A stretch of DNA of 64,000 nucleotides, taken from assembly GCF_018282115.1 (NCBI RefSeq), contig NZ_CP054306.1, positions 682,001-746,000 on the forward strand, in the 5' to 3' direction. Shown one piece after another: positions 48,223 to 58,168 of the stretch. Source of the stretch: Synechocystis sp. PCC 7338. Lineage in GTDB: Bacteria; Cyanobacteriota; Cyanobacteriia; Cyanobacteriales; Microcystaceae. Positions within the stretch are counted from its first letter, which is position 1; each line of letters begins with the position of its first letter. The notes beneath the pieces are model-generated. The model ran no database searches and was not told where the DNA came from. It saw only the letters and a program-made list of their open reading frames with translations. A program made the translations under genes and the position numbers.

Positions 48223-49316
48223 TTATTGGTAGCTTCGGCCAATTCCGCTAGCCGTTCCTGTTGATCCTGGGAAATACAGGACTCAATAATGGTGTGAATT
48301 TCGCCTTCCAGGGCCGTGTTCAAATCAAAGTTGCGTCCCAAACGGTGGTCAGTGACCCGGTTATCTTTATAGTTATAGGTGCGAATTTTTTCGGAACGGG
48401 AACCCGTCCCCACCTGTGATCGCCGATTGGAACTGATGGCATCCTGTTGTTCCTGGAGCATCATGTCATAGAGTTTCGCCCGGAGAATTTGCATGGCCCG
48501 TTCACGGTTTTGGAGTTGGGAACGTTCCTCGGTGCAAAAAATCCGAATGCCTGTGGGTTTATGGAACAGATCCACCGCCGTCTCCACCTTGTTAACGTTT
48601 TGTCCGCCGGCCCCACCGGAACGAGCCGTACTCATTTCAATGTCTTTGGGATCAATCTTTACTTCCACATCATCCACTTCAGGCATGATGGCCACCGTAG
48701 CGGTGGAGGTATGCACCCGCCCTCCAGCTTCCGTCACTGGCACCCGTTGCACCCGATGTACCCCCGCTTCAAATTTCAATTGGCTGTAAACCCTTTCTCC
48801 CTTCACTTCAAGAATTGCTTCCTTAAAGCCCCCCATATCCGCCAAGGACTCACTTAGTAAACTGACCTTCCACCCCTGACTTTCGGCATATCTTGTGTAC
48901 ATTCGCACCAAATCTCCAGCCCAGATACTAGCTTCATCGCCGCCAGTGCCAGCCCGGATTTCCAACATGATATTTTTTTCATCGTTGGGATCCTTGGGCA
49001 AAAGCAGGATAGTTAGACGTTTTTCCAACTCCCCAATGGCATTTTCCAACTCCTCCACCTCCAACTGGGCCATTTCCCGCATTTCTGGGTCATTGCCGGA
49101 TTCTTTGACAATTTGCCGAGCCCCTTTTAAATCCTCTTGGCTTCTTTTCCAAGTGTCGTAGGTATCAACGGTTTCTTCCAATGATGAGCGGGCTTTGGCC
49201 ACCCGTTGCAATTCATCGGGGTTGGTGGCAATGTCCGGATCCGCCAGCATCCTAGTCAATTCCTGATAGGTCTGCTCCACAGAAGCTAGTTTGTCTAAGA
49301 GGTACGTTTCCGCCAT
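48219..49316 (-). CDS. prfA: peptide chain release factor 1
   Basis: 365 residues, recognising UAA and UAG stops. The GGQ catalytic loop ([17 protein letters not shown]) and the PAT-type codon-reading motif (region around [20 protein letters not shown]) are present. The AASGTGGDEA-like block ([14 protein letters not shown]) also fits. Complete. Confidence 0.96.
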   Translation of the reverse strand: MAETYLLDKLASVEQTYQELTRMLADPDIATNPDELQRVAKARSSLEETVDTYDTWKRSQEDLKGARQIVKESGNDPEMREMAQLEVEELENAIGELEKRLTILLLPKDPNDEKNIMLEIRAGTGGDEASIWAGDLVRMYTRYAESQGWKVSLLSESLADMGGFKEAILEVKGERVYSQLKFEAGVHRVQRVPVTEAGGRVHTSTATVAIMPEVDDVEVKIDPKDIEMSTARSGGAGGQNVNKVETAVDLFHKPTGIRIFCTEERSQLQNRERAMQILRAKLYDMMLQEQQDAISSNRRSQVGTGSRSEKIRTYNYKDNRVTDHRLGRNFDLNTALEGEIHTIIESCISQDQQERLAELAEATNN

Positions 49317-49404
49317 GGTCTGCCTTGGGTCAAAATGCTCAGTCTTCTATTCTAACTCCCCCAAGACCCCCCTGCTTTCTCCCGCTGTATTGACCGCCCA
49401 CTAA

Positions 49405-49989
49405 TCAGTCCGCATCTTCAAATAAAAGCTCTTCCAGGATATGTTTTAGTTCGTCATTGTCGGGGTGTACCAACTCAATTTCCGTTTCACTAACGGCTTT
49501 AGCAAGGAACAACAAAGGGGCGAGGGGAGTGTAAATGCTATAGCGTTCTTCCTCGTGGTAAAAACTAGCCAAGAACTGCAACTCTTCCTCTTCCATTTCA
49601 GCGGCGGCATCGTTACCCTCAATTTCTAGGGTGAGAATATCTTCGTCTTCAATGGGGGGCAATTCACCGCTAACAGTGAGGGTGTAAGCAGTGTACTTCA
49701 ATGACAAATCCAATTCCGCTAGTACAGCCTTGGCATCGGCAAAAATACGGCTAATTTCTTCTTGATCCTCTAGTAAAATTGCCTCGGCATCTTCTGTTTC
49801 TTCATCATCATCTTCCCAGGCAATAATCACCACTGGGATATCAACGGGCATCAATAATAAATATTGAGCTTCTTCTTCTTCAAGGGAATTTTCCACGTAG
49901 CAATCTAAGGCCCGCCCCGCTTCATCGTAGAGCGTTATGCTATCGCTTTCATCCGGTTCATTTTCTTGATTAAACAGATAAGCAGACAT
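49405..49989 (-). CDS. DUF3727 family protein
   Basis: 194 residues, highly acidic, no membrane segment. The pattern ITLYDEAGRALDCYVE, EYLLLMPVD-like and YSIYTPLAPLLFLAKAVSET is that of the DUF3727 family found in cyanobacteria and plastids. Function unknown. Adjacent to surE on the same strand. Confidence 0.82.
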   Translation of the reverse strand: MSAYLFNQENEPDESDSITLYDEAGRALDCYVENSLEEEEAQYLLLMPVDIPVVIIAWEDDDEETEDAEAILLEDQEEISRIFADAKAVLAELDLSLKYTAYTLTVSGELPPIEDEDILTLEIEGNDAAAEMEEEELQFLASFYHEEERYSIYTPLAPLLFLAKAVSETEIELVHPDNDELKHILEELLFEDAD

Positions 49990-50054
49990 ATAACTTAATA
50001 ATATTATTGAGTATTAAGAGTATCACGGAAGAAGCAGATATTTAAGAAGGGAGC

Positions 50055-50882
50055 TTAATTAAAGTTTAGGTGATCTAGCCAATTGCTTTTTTCAATAGTG
50101 TTAACTCCGTTGATATCCGTAAGATTATATTGCAATGGGGTAATGGTGATGAAGTTATCTTGGCTGGCCTGCACGTCGGTGGGAATGCGACGGTTGAGGC
50201 GGAGATAGTCCGGTTGGGGAATTTCCTTTACCCTTTCCCCGGCTAGCCAGTAGTAGCGTTTTCCCCGGGGATCGTACCTTTCTTCGAAGGTTTCGCTATA
50301 GCGCTGTAATCCCTGGCGAGTGAGCTTAACTCCGGCAATCTGAGCCGCTGGCACCGCCGGAATATTGATGCTAAATAAAGTCGGTTCCGTCAATGGCGAT
50401 CGCCAGAGATGCTGGACAAAACAATTGGCAAAGTCGGCGGCGGGCTGAAAATCCGTGGCGGTAAAACTGACCAAACTCAAAGCAATGCTCGGAATGCCCT
50501 CAATTAAACCTTCCATGGCGGCGGATACCGTGCCGGAATATAAAACGTCAGTGCCGAGGTTAGCACCGTGGTTAACCCCGGACAGGACAAAATCTGGATA
50601 GCGGGGCATCACCGCATGGAGGGCAAACTTTACACAATCGGCGGGGGTACCGGAACAGGACCAAGCCTTGATGCGGGGATCAAACACATCCTCCACCATG
50701 CCTGCTCGGATTGGTCGATGGAGGGTCAGGCCATGGCCTGTGGCCGATCTTTCCCGGTCAGGACAGACCACTGTGACTTGATGCCCGGCGGCGGCCAGGG
50801 TGTTGGCCAAGGTACGTACCCCTTGGGAAAAAATACCGTCATCGTTACTGACGAGGAGATTGAGGACCGGGGATGGGGTCAT
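50055..50882 (-). CDS. surE: 5'-nucleotidase SurE
   Basis: 275-residue survival protein SurE, a metal-dependent nucleotide monophosphatase. N-terminal [20 protein letters not shown] carries the metal-binding Asp pair; [12 protein letters not shown] and [20 protein letters not shown] are the other signatures. Normal length, alone on its strand between divergent psbA and the DUF3727 gene. Confidence 0.95.
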   Translation of the reverse strand: MTPSPVLNLLVSNDDGIFSQGVRTLANTLAAAGHQVTVVCPDRERSATGHGLTLHRPIRAGMVEDVFDPRIKAWSCSGTPADCVKFALHAVMPRYPDFVLSGVNHGANLGTDVLYSGTVSAAMEGLIEGIPSIALSLVSFTATDFQPAADFANCFVQHLWRSPLTEPTLFSINIPAVPAAQIAGVKLTRQGLQRYSETFEERYDPRGKRYYWLAGERVKEIPQPDYLRLNRRIPTDVQASQDNFITITPLQYNLTDINGVNTIEKSNWLDHLNFN

Positions 50883-51338
50883 GGGACACCAAAGAATCGA
50901 GATTGTGCCTTTCAGCCTTAACGATATCAGGCTATGTCCCGCTTAAGCTCCGATTATTGCCAGCTAACTCCTTGGCTCCCTGGGGCCATAACTGGGAAGT
51001 ATTTTGTTCCTTTGACCAATGGGGCGATCGGTCCCAAATGGACTAATCCTGCTTTCACAAGAAAAAATTTTTCTTTTTTAATGGTTTATTTTTCCCAATA
51101 AAACCTTTTTTTTACCTTTGGAAACCAACCGTAATCTGAGAAACTGTCTTGTTTTTTTTAAGAAATATTATTAATCTGAAATTCAAGGGAGGTTAATCAA
51201 CGCCAATTATTATCTCGCATTATTAATCCTCCTTTATATATCTGGTTTAATTGGATTTGACTGGTCGTTATTGTCAAAATAACCAGCAAAAATTAAATTC
51301 AAGCTTAAAACCAAAATCTTACTTCGTAATTATTCGCC
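50883..51338. other. intergenic region upstream of psbA1
   Basis: 456 bp, very AT-rich from 51055. A TTGACT hexamer (51257-51262) overlaps an imperfect palindrome (CTGG at 51261 to CCAG at 51286, with TTATT/AATAA inside). No convincing -10 follows at the right spacing. This could be the promoter/operator of psbA1, which is silent in air in PCC 6803. Confidence 0.45.
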
Positions 51339-52421
51339 ATGACTACTACCCAATTAGGATTACAGGAACAAAGCCTGTGGTCACGGTTCTGCCGTTGGAT
51401 TACTAGCACTTCTAATCGCCTCTACATCGGTTGGTTTGGGGTGTTAATGATTCCCACTTTGCTGACCGCAACCACCTGTTTCATTATCGCTTTTGTCGCC
51501 GCTCCACCGGTGGATATTGATGGTATTCGGGAGCCCATTGCCGGTTCTTTACTGTATGGTAATAACATTATTACTGCCGCCGTAGTACCCAGTTCCAATG
51601 CTATTGGTTTGCACTTTTATCCCATTTGGGAAGCCTCTAGTCTCGATGAATGGCTCTATAACGGTGGCCCTTATCAACTGATTATTTTCCACTTTTTGAT
51701 CGGAATTTTCTGTTATCTCGGTCGCCAATGGGAATTGTCCTACCGTTTGGGAATGCGCCCTTGGATTTGTGTCGCCTATAGCGCCCCCGTTGCTGCGGCT
51801 ACCGCTACGTTATTGATCTATTCCATTGGTCAAGGTTCTTTCTCTGATGGTTTACCCCTGGGCATCAGTGGCACTTTTAATTTCATGTTGGTGCTGCAAG
51901 CGGAACATAATGTCTTGATGCATCCTTTCCACATGTTGGGCGTAGCTGGAGTGTTCGGTGGAGCTTTGTTTTCCGCCATGCACGGTTCCTTGGTAACTTC
52001 TTCGTTAACTAGGGAAACCACTGAAGTTGAATCCCAAAACCAAGGTTATAAATTTGGTCAAGAGGAAGAAACCTATAACATCGTCGCCGCCCATGGTTAC
52101 TTTGGCCGTTTGATTTTCCAATATGCTTCCTTTAACAATAGCCGTGCCCTCCACTTTTTCCTTGGTGCTTGGCCCGTGATTGGGATTTGGTTTGCTGCCC
52201 TTGCCGTTTGTTGCTTTGCCTTCAATCTCAACGGTTTTAACTTCAACCAGTCAATTCTGGATGCCCAAGGTCGTCCCGTTGGTACCTGGGCCGATGTCAT
52301 CAATCGAGCCAATATCGGTTTTGAGGTGATGCACGAACGTAACGTTCATAATTTCCCCTTGGATTTAGCTGCTGGTGATGCCCAAATAGTGGCCCTCAGC
52401 GCCCCCGTCATTCAAAGCTAA
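51339..52421 (+). CDS. psbA1: photosystem II D1 protein, D1' form (psbA1)
   Basis: 360 residues. All cofactor ligands are there: Y161, D170, E189, H190, H198, H215, S264, H272, H332, E333, H337, D342 and A344 as the processed C-terminus. The divergent substitutions Ala80, Leu158 and Ala286 define the D1' isoform, expressed under microaerobic conditions in PCC 6803 (Slr1181). Residue 130 is Gln. The neighbours (methyltransferase, rhodanese, Rieske) match the slr1181-slr1186 run. Not psbA2/psbA3, which lack these changes. Confidence 0.95.
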   Translation: MTTTQLGLQEQSLWSRFCRWITSTSNRLYIGWFGVLMIPTLLTATTCFIIAFVAAPPVDIDGIREPIAGSLLYGNNIITAAVVPSSNAIGLHFYPIWEASSLDEWLYNGGPYQLIIFHFLIGIFCYLGRQWELSYRLGMRPWICVAYSAPVAAATATLLIYSIGQGSFSDGLPLGISGTFNFMLVLQAEHNVLMHPFHMLGVAGVFGGALFSAMHGSLVTSSLTRETTEVESQNQGYKFGQEEETYNIVAAHGYFGRLIFQYASFNNSRALHFFLGAWPVIGIWFAALAVCCFAFNLNGFNFNQSILDAQGRPVGTWADVINRANIGFEVMHERNVHNFPLDLAAGDAQIVALSAPVIQS

Positions 52422-52471
52422 TGCCATTGCCATAGTTGACCGTTGAATTTCGTTTCATTTGGTTAATCAAG

Positions 52472-52499
52472 GGCACTCTCGGAATGGAGTGCCTTTTTT
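52472..52499 (+). terminator. rho-independent terminator after psbA1
   Basis: GGCACTC and GAGTGCC form a 7-bp stem with an 8-base loop (TCGGAATG), followed by six T residues. Clean and correctly oriented 50 bp past the stop. Confidence 0.85.
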
Positions 52500-52556
52500 C
52501 TTCCAAGGTTAAAGTTAAGTCAGTAAAGTTTAGGTCTATTTTCAGGGTGAAACGCA

Positions 52557-53069
52557 ATGAATCAACTTAAAAACTGGGGTTTTTCCTCTGATTGGTGGCA
52601 AGGAAAAAAGGGGGAATATTGGGTACTGGGACAAACAATTCTCTCCCTCGGGTTTGTACTTTTGCCGGTTTATACTCCCACTAATTTTCCCTTGTTGGCT
52701 GAAAAAAATCAGTTAATTCTCTGGGGCGGAACTTTAGTTTTTGGCGCGATTGCGGCAGTTCTCCTCATTGGTGGCGGTCTGCATTTGGGTGAAAATTTGA
52801 CTCCTTTACCCCATCCCAAACAAGATAGTCAATTGGTTACCACTGGGATTTACGGCATTGTGCGCCATCCCCTCTACGGTGGTGTGATTTTTCTGGCGAT
52901 CGCCTATGGGTTTTGGCAATGGAGTTTGGCCCATTTAATTGGGGCAGTGGTGTTATTTGTATTTTTTAATCTCAAAGCTAACCGGGAAGAAATTTGGCTA
53001 GAAAACAAATTCAGCGACTATGGCAATTACCGAGGCCGGGTAAAAAAATTGATTCCTTGGCTTTATTAA
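52557..53069 (+). CDS. isoprenylcysteine methyltransferase-like membrane protein
   Basis: 170 residues, four to five membrane helices. LVTTGIYGIVRHPLYGGVIF with the RHPxY motif and ANREEIWLENKFSDYGNYRG mark the ICMT/PEMT/DUF1295-type family of membrane methyltransferases. Substrate unknown. Ends 32 bp before the next gene in the same orientation. Confidence 0.82.
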   Translation: MNQLKNWGFSSDWWQGKKGEYWVLGQTILSLGFVLLPVYTPTNFPLLAEKNQLILWGGTLVFGAIAAVLLIGGGLHLGENLTPLPHPKQDSQLVTTGIYGIVRHPLYGGVIFLAIAYGFWQWSLAHLIGAVVLFVFFNLKANREEIWLENKFSDYGNYRGRVKKLIPWLY

Positions 53070-53101
53070 GGGAATATCAAGGAAAATGACGAAGAAAAAT
53101 T

Positions 53102-53686
53102 ATGTGGGACGAAAGATTTAAGCAGTCAGAATACGTTTACGGTACGGAGCCCAATGAGTTTTTAGTCAGTGTGGCGGAGCAAATTTCCCCGGGCAAAGTT
53201 CTTTGCCTAGCGGAAGGGGAAGGGCGCAATGCTTGTTTTTTAGCAAGTTTGGGTTACCAAGTAACAGCGGTAGATCAATCCGCCGTTGGTTTAGCTAAGG
53301 CGCAAAAGTTAGCCCAGGCAAAAGGGGTAGAAATTACCACCATTCAGATTAATTTAGCCAATTTTGAAATTGTTGCCGATGCCTGGGAAGGTATTGTTTC
53401 TGTTTTCTGCCATTTACCTTCCAGTTTACGAAAACAACTTTATCCACGGGTTTATCAAGGCTTAAAATCCGGCGGGGTGTTCATTTTAGAAGGTTTTGCC
53501 CCGGAGCAATTGCAATATACAACCGGTGGTCCCAAGGATTTAGATCTACTCCCAGCCTTGACGGCTTTACAGGAAGAATTGTCCAGTTTTACTTATTTAA
53601 CGGGCCACACTTTAGAGCGGCATTTAAACGAAGGTATTTACCACCAAGGCAAAGCGGCTCTAATCCAAGTATTGGCAAAAAAGTAA
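53102..53686 (+). CDS. SAM-dependent methyltransferase, TehB-like
   Basis: 194 residues. The N-terminus MWDERFKQSEYVYGTEPNEF and VLCLAEGEGRNACFLASLGY (SAM motif I) fit a group of thiopurine/TehB-like methyltransferases. Some members methylate chalcogen or sulfur compounds; the actual substrate is unknown. Confidence 0.8.
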   Translation: MWDERFKQSEYVYGTEPNEFLVSVAEQISPGKVLCLAEGEGRNACFLASLGYQVTAVDQSAVGLAKAQKLAQAKGVEITTIQINLANFEIVADAWEGIVSVFCHLPSSLRKQLYPRVYQGLKSGGVFILEGFAPEQLQYTTGGPKDLDLLPALTALQEELSSFTYLTGHTLERHLNEGIYHQGKAALIQVLAKK

Positions 53687-53710
53687 TCCTGATTTAACCA
53701 GACCATTTCT

Positions 53711-54205
53711 ATGCAATTAATTATTGTTCGTTGCCTTACTGTTTTCTTTTTAACTTTCTGCTTAATGGGTTTTAATTTCCAACCTACCCTGGCCGCAAGT
53801 TTACCCCCCTCCTTCAATTCTGAACTCAGTCCCCAGACCGAAACGGTAGACTTGGCGATCGAGCAGTTTTTAAATTCTCTGCCGGCAAACTATTACACAA
53901 TTCGGACACCGGCAGCCCTGAAAAAACAGTTAGGTAAAGCCCAAATTATCCTAGTGGATGTTAGAGAAGTTAAAGAATATCAAGCTGGTCATATTCCCGG
54001 AATCATTAATATTCCCCTACGAACTTTAACCCATAATCTAGCCCAGATTCTTCCGGATAGCAAAGTTATTGTCTACTGCTCCACTGTCTATCGTTCAGCT
54101 ATGGCGATAATGACTTTAAACCTTTTAGGTTATGAAAATGTTCTCGGTTTTCCTCCTAGTTTTACTGGCTGGCAAGCGGCGGGGGAAGTAATTGTAAAAA
54201 CTTGA
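53711..54205 (+). CDS. secreted rhodanese-domain protein
   Basis: 164 residues with a cleavable signal peptide (LTVFFLTFCLMGFNFQPTLA). The rhodanese domain carries LVDVREVKEYQAGHIPGIIN and the active-site loop VIYCSTVYRSAMAI with catalytic Cys. Likely periplasmic or lumenal sulfur transferase. Sits before a DUF2892 gene. Confidence 0.85.
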   Translation: MQLIIVRCLTVFFLTFCLMGFNFQPTLAASLPPSFNSELSPQTETVDLAIEQFLNSLPANYYTIRTPAALKKQLGKAQIILVDVREVKEYQAGHIPGIINIPLRTLTHNLAQILPDSKVIVYCSTVYRSAMAIMTLNLLGYENVLGFPPSFTGWQAAGEVIVKT

Positions 54206-54390
54206 CCAATCAAACTCAAAAAATATGCCTTTTTGCATAACCAAAACCATACTCTTAACAAAAATTTATTGTTATAATAAGAAAAGTAAAGGGAAGGGAT
54301 TTTAAATCTTGCTCATCCCCCTTAAACCAGCAAATAAAGCTGACAGAAATTTTACTAGTATTATCAATTTTTCCATAGGAGATTTATGCC

Positions 54391-54585
54391 ATGGTTACCA
54401 ATATGGGCTCCATTGATCGTTTGATTCGTTTAGTTGTTGCTTCCGCATTACTCTATTTAGGCTTATTTCTCTACTCCGGCACCAGCTTAGGTTTGGGTCT
54501 TACTGCCGGAGGGGGATTGATGCTATTTTCCGCTACTTTTGGCTTCTGTGGGCTGTACAAATTACTCGGTATCAATACCAAGTAA
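54391..54585 (+). CDS. DUF2892 membrane protein
   Basis: 64 residues, two membrane helices (LVVASALLYLGLFLYSG and LGLTAGGGLMLFSATFGFC) with GSIDRLIRL at the start and CGLYKLLGINT at the end. DUF2892 forms the membrane part of YgaP, where it is fused to a rhodanese; here the two are neighbours. AGGAG lies nine bases upstream of ATG 54391; a nearer ATG at 54386 is out of frame. Confidence 0.82.
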   Translation: MVTNMGSIDRLIRLVVASALLYLGLFLYSGTSLGLGLTAGGGLMLFSATFGFCGLYKLLGINTK

Positions 54586-54749
54586 GTAAGCTCAAGTAAA
54601 CCCAATCATCTCAATACAGTGGTTACCCCTTTTAGTTGGCTCAATAAAGTCCTGAATATAACAATGGGCACTTGCAAGGTGAATGATTCTGGTGGTATCC
54701 GCTGTATTTTCTCATCAATTTTTACCATTCATTTGGATTAATTTAAATT

Positions 54750-55286
54750 ATGAACAACTTCTCCGCCATCGACTCCCCCTCTTTTTCCCGTCGTCAATTA
54801 CTAAATTTTCTCACCGGCACCACCGTTGCCGTTACGGCCAGTGCGGGACTGTACACCGTGGGAAAATTCCTCGTTCCCCCCGCCGAAAAAACTGGGGCTG
54901 GAGGGGGCATTATCGCTAAGGATGTTTTGGGCAACGCCATTCCCGCTTCCCAAATTTTGGCGGAAGCTCCCGGTACCAGGGCTTTGGTGGCTGGTCTAGC
55001 CGGTGACCCCACCTATCTAATTGTCAAAGAAGACGGTAGCCTTGACAGCATCGGCATTGTGGATGTCTGCACCCACCTGGGCTGTACTTTCCCCTGGAAT
55101 AGCAACGATCAAGAATTTCAGTGTCCCTGCCATGGTTCCCGCTACCATCCTGACGGCTCTGTGGCCCGGGGGCCCGCTCCTTTACCACTGAAAATAGTGC
55201 AAGTGGCTGTGGTAGATGATCACATTTTGATTTCCCCCTGGACTGCATTGGATCCTCGCACAGGGGAAAAACCTTGGTGGGTTTGA
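54750..55286 (+). CDS. petC2: Rieske iron-sulfur protein, PetC2-type
   Basis: 178 residues. Twin-arginine N-terminus (SFSRRQLLNFLTGTTVAV) followed by a hydrophobic anchor, and the two Rieske cluster loops CTHLGCTFPW and CPCHGSRYHP. These hold the [2Fe-2S] cluster of cytochrome b6f. In PCC 6803 the homologue Slr1185 is a minor isoform beside the main PetC1. Convergent context not present; start of a pair with the DUF2214 gene. Confidence 0.92.
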   Translation: MNNFSAIDSPSFSRRQLLNFLTGTTVAVTASAGLYTVGKFLVPPAEKTGAGGGIIAKDVLGNAIPASQILAEAPGTRALVAGLAGDPTYLIVKEDGSLDSIGIVDVCTHLGCTFPWNSNDQEFQCPCHGSRYHPDGSVARGPAPLPLKIVQVAVVDDHILISPWTALDPRTGEKPWWV

Positions 55287-55346
55287 TAATTTTTGATTTT
55301 TGGCCAACAATCTTCAAAAGCTAAACTATTTTGGTTTTATTAACAT

Positions 55347-55793
55347 ATGTGGATTAGTGCCACCGTTGCGTATATTCATTACCTCAGTTTCATGGTTGCC
55401 TTCGGCGCTTTGGTCACAGAGGGTCTGACCTTGAAAAAAGAACCTACCCTGGAGGAGTCTTGGCGATTGGTCATTGCTGACAGTATCTATGGCTTGTCCG
55501 CCACGGCGGTGCTGGTTACAGGGGTTTTACGGGTGATGTATTTTGGCAAAGGCACTGATTACTACCTGAGTCATCATATTTTCTTTGCCAAGGTGGGGCT
55601 ATTTATCTTGGTGGGGTTGCTTTCCCTCTATCCCACTTTCTCGTTTTTAATGTGGATTAAAACCCTGCGCGATCGCCAGGCTCCTGTGCTGGAGGAGGGC
55701 AAAGTATCTGTGTTGCAATGGTTGATTAGGGGAGAATTGGTCGGACTGGCCTTGATTCCCTTCACCGCGGCCCTACTGGCTAGGGGCTTTTAG
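55347..55793 (+). CDS. DUF2214 membrane protein
   Basis: 148 residues with four membrane segments (YIHYLSFMVAFGALVTEG, YGLSATAVLVTGVLRVM, FAKVGLFILVGLLSLYPT and VGLALIPFTAALLARGF) and a conserved SHHIFF. DUF2214 family, function unknown; often next to cytochrome or electron-transport genes. Its end overlaps the convergent histidine kinase gene by 21 bp. Confidence 0.82.
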   Translation: MWISATVAYIHYLSFMVAFGALVTEGLTLKKEPTLEESWRLVIADSIYGLSATAVLVTGVLRVMYFGKGTDYYLSHHIFFAKVGLFILVGLLSLYPTFSFLMWIKTLRDRQAPVLEEGKVSVLQWLIRGELVGLALIPFTAALLARGF

Positions 55794-58160
55794 AATCTTT
55801 AGGTGTTCGAGACCTTCAATTTCCTCCGCTGTATTGATCAATTCTGGGTGGGCGACCTTGGGTGGAACAGTGAGTTGATTTGGGAGCCACACCTTGAACC
55901 GAGTGCCCCGATCTAAGACACTTTCCACCTGAATTGAGCCCCTATGTAAATCCACACAGGTTTTGACAATACTTAACCCCAGACCCGTACCGTGGATATT
56001 GCCAACATTACTAGCCCGTTGAAAGGTCCGAAACAGTTTTGGTAAATCTTTGACAGGAATACCAATCCCCTGATCAATCACTTGGACTTGAACCCCGGCA
56101 TTGACAACTGCGACACTAACTTCGACGGGATGTATGGGTAACGAATATTTGACGGCGTTGGATAGTAAATTGGTAAAGATAAACTTGATCAGCTTAGCGT
56201 CCATAAACACCGGCTCAGCCACTTTGTCGAAGCTAACGTTAATTTGATGATGGCGGCCAATACCTGCTTGAATTGCTTCAACAATATCTTTTATTACCAA
56301 TCCCAGATTCATCAGTTCTGGCTGAAACTGTAGCCGACCCGACTCAACCCGGCCAATCAGCAAAACATCATCCAGCATTTGTTCTAAACGACGAATAGAT
56401 GTGTAAATCCGTTGCAAATGTTTATCTTGTCGTTCTGGGTTAGTCCGTCCATCAAACGATGCTAATAATTCAGTTGAGGAAAAAATACTTGTTAAAGGAG
56501 TTCTAAACTCATGGGATACCATCGAAACAAAACTAGTTTTTAAGCTATTAATTTCTTGTTCTCGTTGGAGTGTTTGGGCCACTTGCTCCTCGTGACGGCG
56601 TTGCTCGGAAACATCTCGAAATACCATCACACATCCAGCAACTAGTCCATCTACACCAATAATCGGAGCACAACTATCATCAATATCAATGGTTTCCCCA
56701 TTGCGCCGGACTAGGGCTACTGCATCATGTAAGGACTGATTCACCTGAGAACTAATCGCGGCACTAACGGGTGAGGAATAAGGGGCTTGAGTTTTAGTGT
56801 TAATCAGATTCAGAACCGTCGAAAATTTTTGTCCCACGCCTTCTTGATGAGGCCAATCAGTTAAAATCTCCGCCACCGGATTCATTAGGATAATCGTTTC
56901 GTTGGCATCAGTCATTATGACAGCGTCCCCAATACTAGCTAGGGTTACTTCTAAAAATTCTTCCTGTTGATTGGCTTGAGATTCCCCACGATAACGCAGT
57001 CTGACTTCATGGTAAACCCAAACCAAAATCACAATCAAAATTAATAGGGTAATGCCAAGATTAGTCCAAATTATGAGTGGGCTTGACTCTCGTGAATCCC
57101 CAAAAGCCTGTTGCAGTTGCTCCAATAAAAGCAATTCTCGGTCTTCAATTCTCTCTAGGAGCTTAAGCAAATCCGCAACTATAGAGTTAGATTGTTGTCT
57201 GATATAAGTTTGTCTAATGTAACTAAGGCTTTGACGATTAGTATCATTAATTAGTTGATTGAGAATTTTACTATTTTTATCTATTAATAATTTTAATTGC
57301 CCGATATCTACCTGTTGTTTTGAGTTACCCTCTATCAGAATACTCAATTGGTCTAAGTTTTGATAAATATTCTTGATGTGAAGATCATAACTATTTAAAA
57401 TAGTGGTACTTTTATTAGAAATGCTATAGTCTCGGACATCTAACTGAGTTTCACGGAGAGATAACCTTAATCCATTAATTTGACTCAAGACCTCTTGGGT
57501 ATAAATTACTGATCTTGAGAGCTTATCAGAATTAGAGACTGTCCACAGAGTTGGAAATACTGAAACAATTCTCAGGGCAATCACTAGGCTAAAAGCCAGG
57601 CTCAATTTCCAAAAAAATCGATCTTTGTGCTGTTGACTGATGCGCTCCTGGGTCTGTCGACTAATATTTTCGGTCAGCCGCCGTTTTTGAATTTCAATCA
57701 TCACTTGCCGTGCTAATTTCGCCATCATTAGCATTTGGCCCGGTGTTAATTCTCGGGGCAGAAAATCAATAATACATAAAACCCCCAGTTCATAACCATC
57801 GGGGGTTATTAGAGGGACTCCTGCATAAAACCGAATCAATTGCTCCTTGAGATACCTCGGCTGATCCTTAAACACCGGGTCTTGGAGCGTGTCGGGAACG
57901 ATCAGTATCTGCTGCCGTTTCAAGGCGATATTACAGTAAGAGGTTTCCCGTGGAGCTTCTGTTAAATCACAACCAACTTGGGATTTAAACCATAATCGAT
58001 CCTGATCCATTAGTCCAAATAGAGCAATCGGCACCTGACAAACTTCCTTCAGGGTTAAGACAATTTGGTCAAAGGAATAGTCGGGAATCGTATCTAAGAG
58101 ACGACAACTTTTTAGGATTTCCAGGCGTTTCTCTTCGTAGGTATCGGTTTGTTCGTGCAT
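55773..58160 (-). CDS. sensor histidine kinase (GAF, CHASE3-like, PAS, HisKA, HATPase)
   Basis: 795 residues from ATG 58160. GAF (about 20-165), first membrane helix (183-206), extracytoplasmic helical domain (about 210-360) resembling CHASE3, second membrane helix (363-383), PAS (about 400-515), HisKA with phospho-His in SMVSHEFRTPLTSI (His550), and HATPase_c with N, G1 and G2 boxes (NLLSNAVKYSL, DQGIGIP, GTGLGLSIV). No receiver, so it likely signals to the regulator just upstream. An N-terminal cytoplasmic GAF before the first membrane helix is unusual. The longer frame from 58235 overlaps the regulator and was rejected. Confidence 0.9.
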   Translation of the reverse strand: MHEQTDTYEEKRLEILKSCRLLDTIPDYSFDQIVLTLKEVCQVPIALFGLMDQDRLWFKSQVGCDLTEAPRETSYCNIALKRQQILIVPDTLQDPVFKDQPRYLKEQLIRFYAGVPLITPDGYELGVLCIIDFLPRELTPGQMLMMAKLARQVMIEIQKRRLTENISRQTQERISQQHKDRFFWKLSLAFSLVIALRIVSVFPTLWTVSNSDKLSRSVIYTQEVLSQINGLRLSLRETQLDVRDYSISNKSTTILNSYDLHIKNIYQNLDQLSILIEGNSKQQVDIGQLKLLIDKNSKILNQLINDTNRQSLSYIRQTYIRQQSNSIVADLLKLLERIEDRELLLLEQLQQAFGDSRESSPLIIWTNLGITLLILIVILVWVYHEVRLRYRGESQANQQEEFLEVTLASIGDAVIMTDANETIILMNPVAEILTDWPHQEGVGQKFSTVLNLINTKTQAPYSSPVSAAISSQVNQSLHDAVALVRRNGETIDIDDSCAPIIGVDGLVAGCVMVFRDVSEQRRHEEQVAQTLQREQEINSLKTSFVSMVSHEFRTPLTSIFSSTELLASFDGRTNPERQDKHLQRIYTSIRRLEQMLDDVLLIGRVESGRLQFQPELMNLGLVIKDIVEAIQAGIGRHHQINVSFDKVAEPVFMDAKLIKFIFTNLLSNAVKYSLPIHPVEVSVAVVNAGVQVQVIDQGIGIPVKDLPKLFRTFQRASNVGNIHGTGLGLSIVKTCVDLHRGSIQVESVLDRGTRFKVWLPNQLTVPPKVAHPELINTAEEIEGLEHLKILKAPSQ

Positions 58161-58168
58161 TGGTCTTC

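Noticed and set aside
51339-52421. Assignment of the D1 gene to psbA2 or psbA3
   Set aside because: Ala80, Leu158 and Ala286 are D1' residues, and the neighbours match the psbA1 locus.
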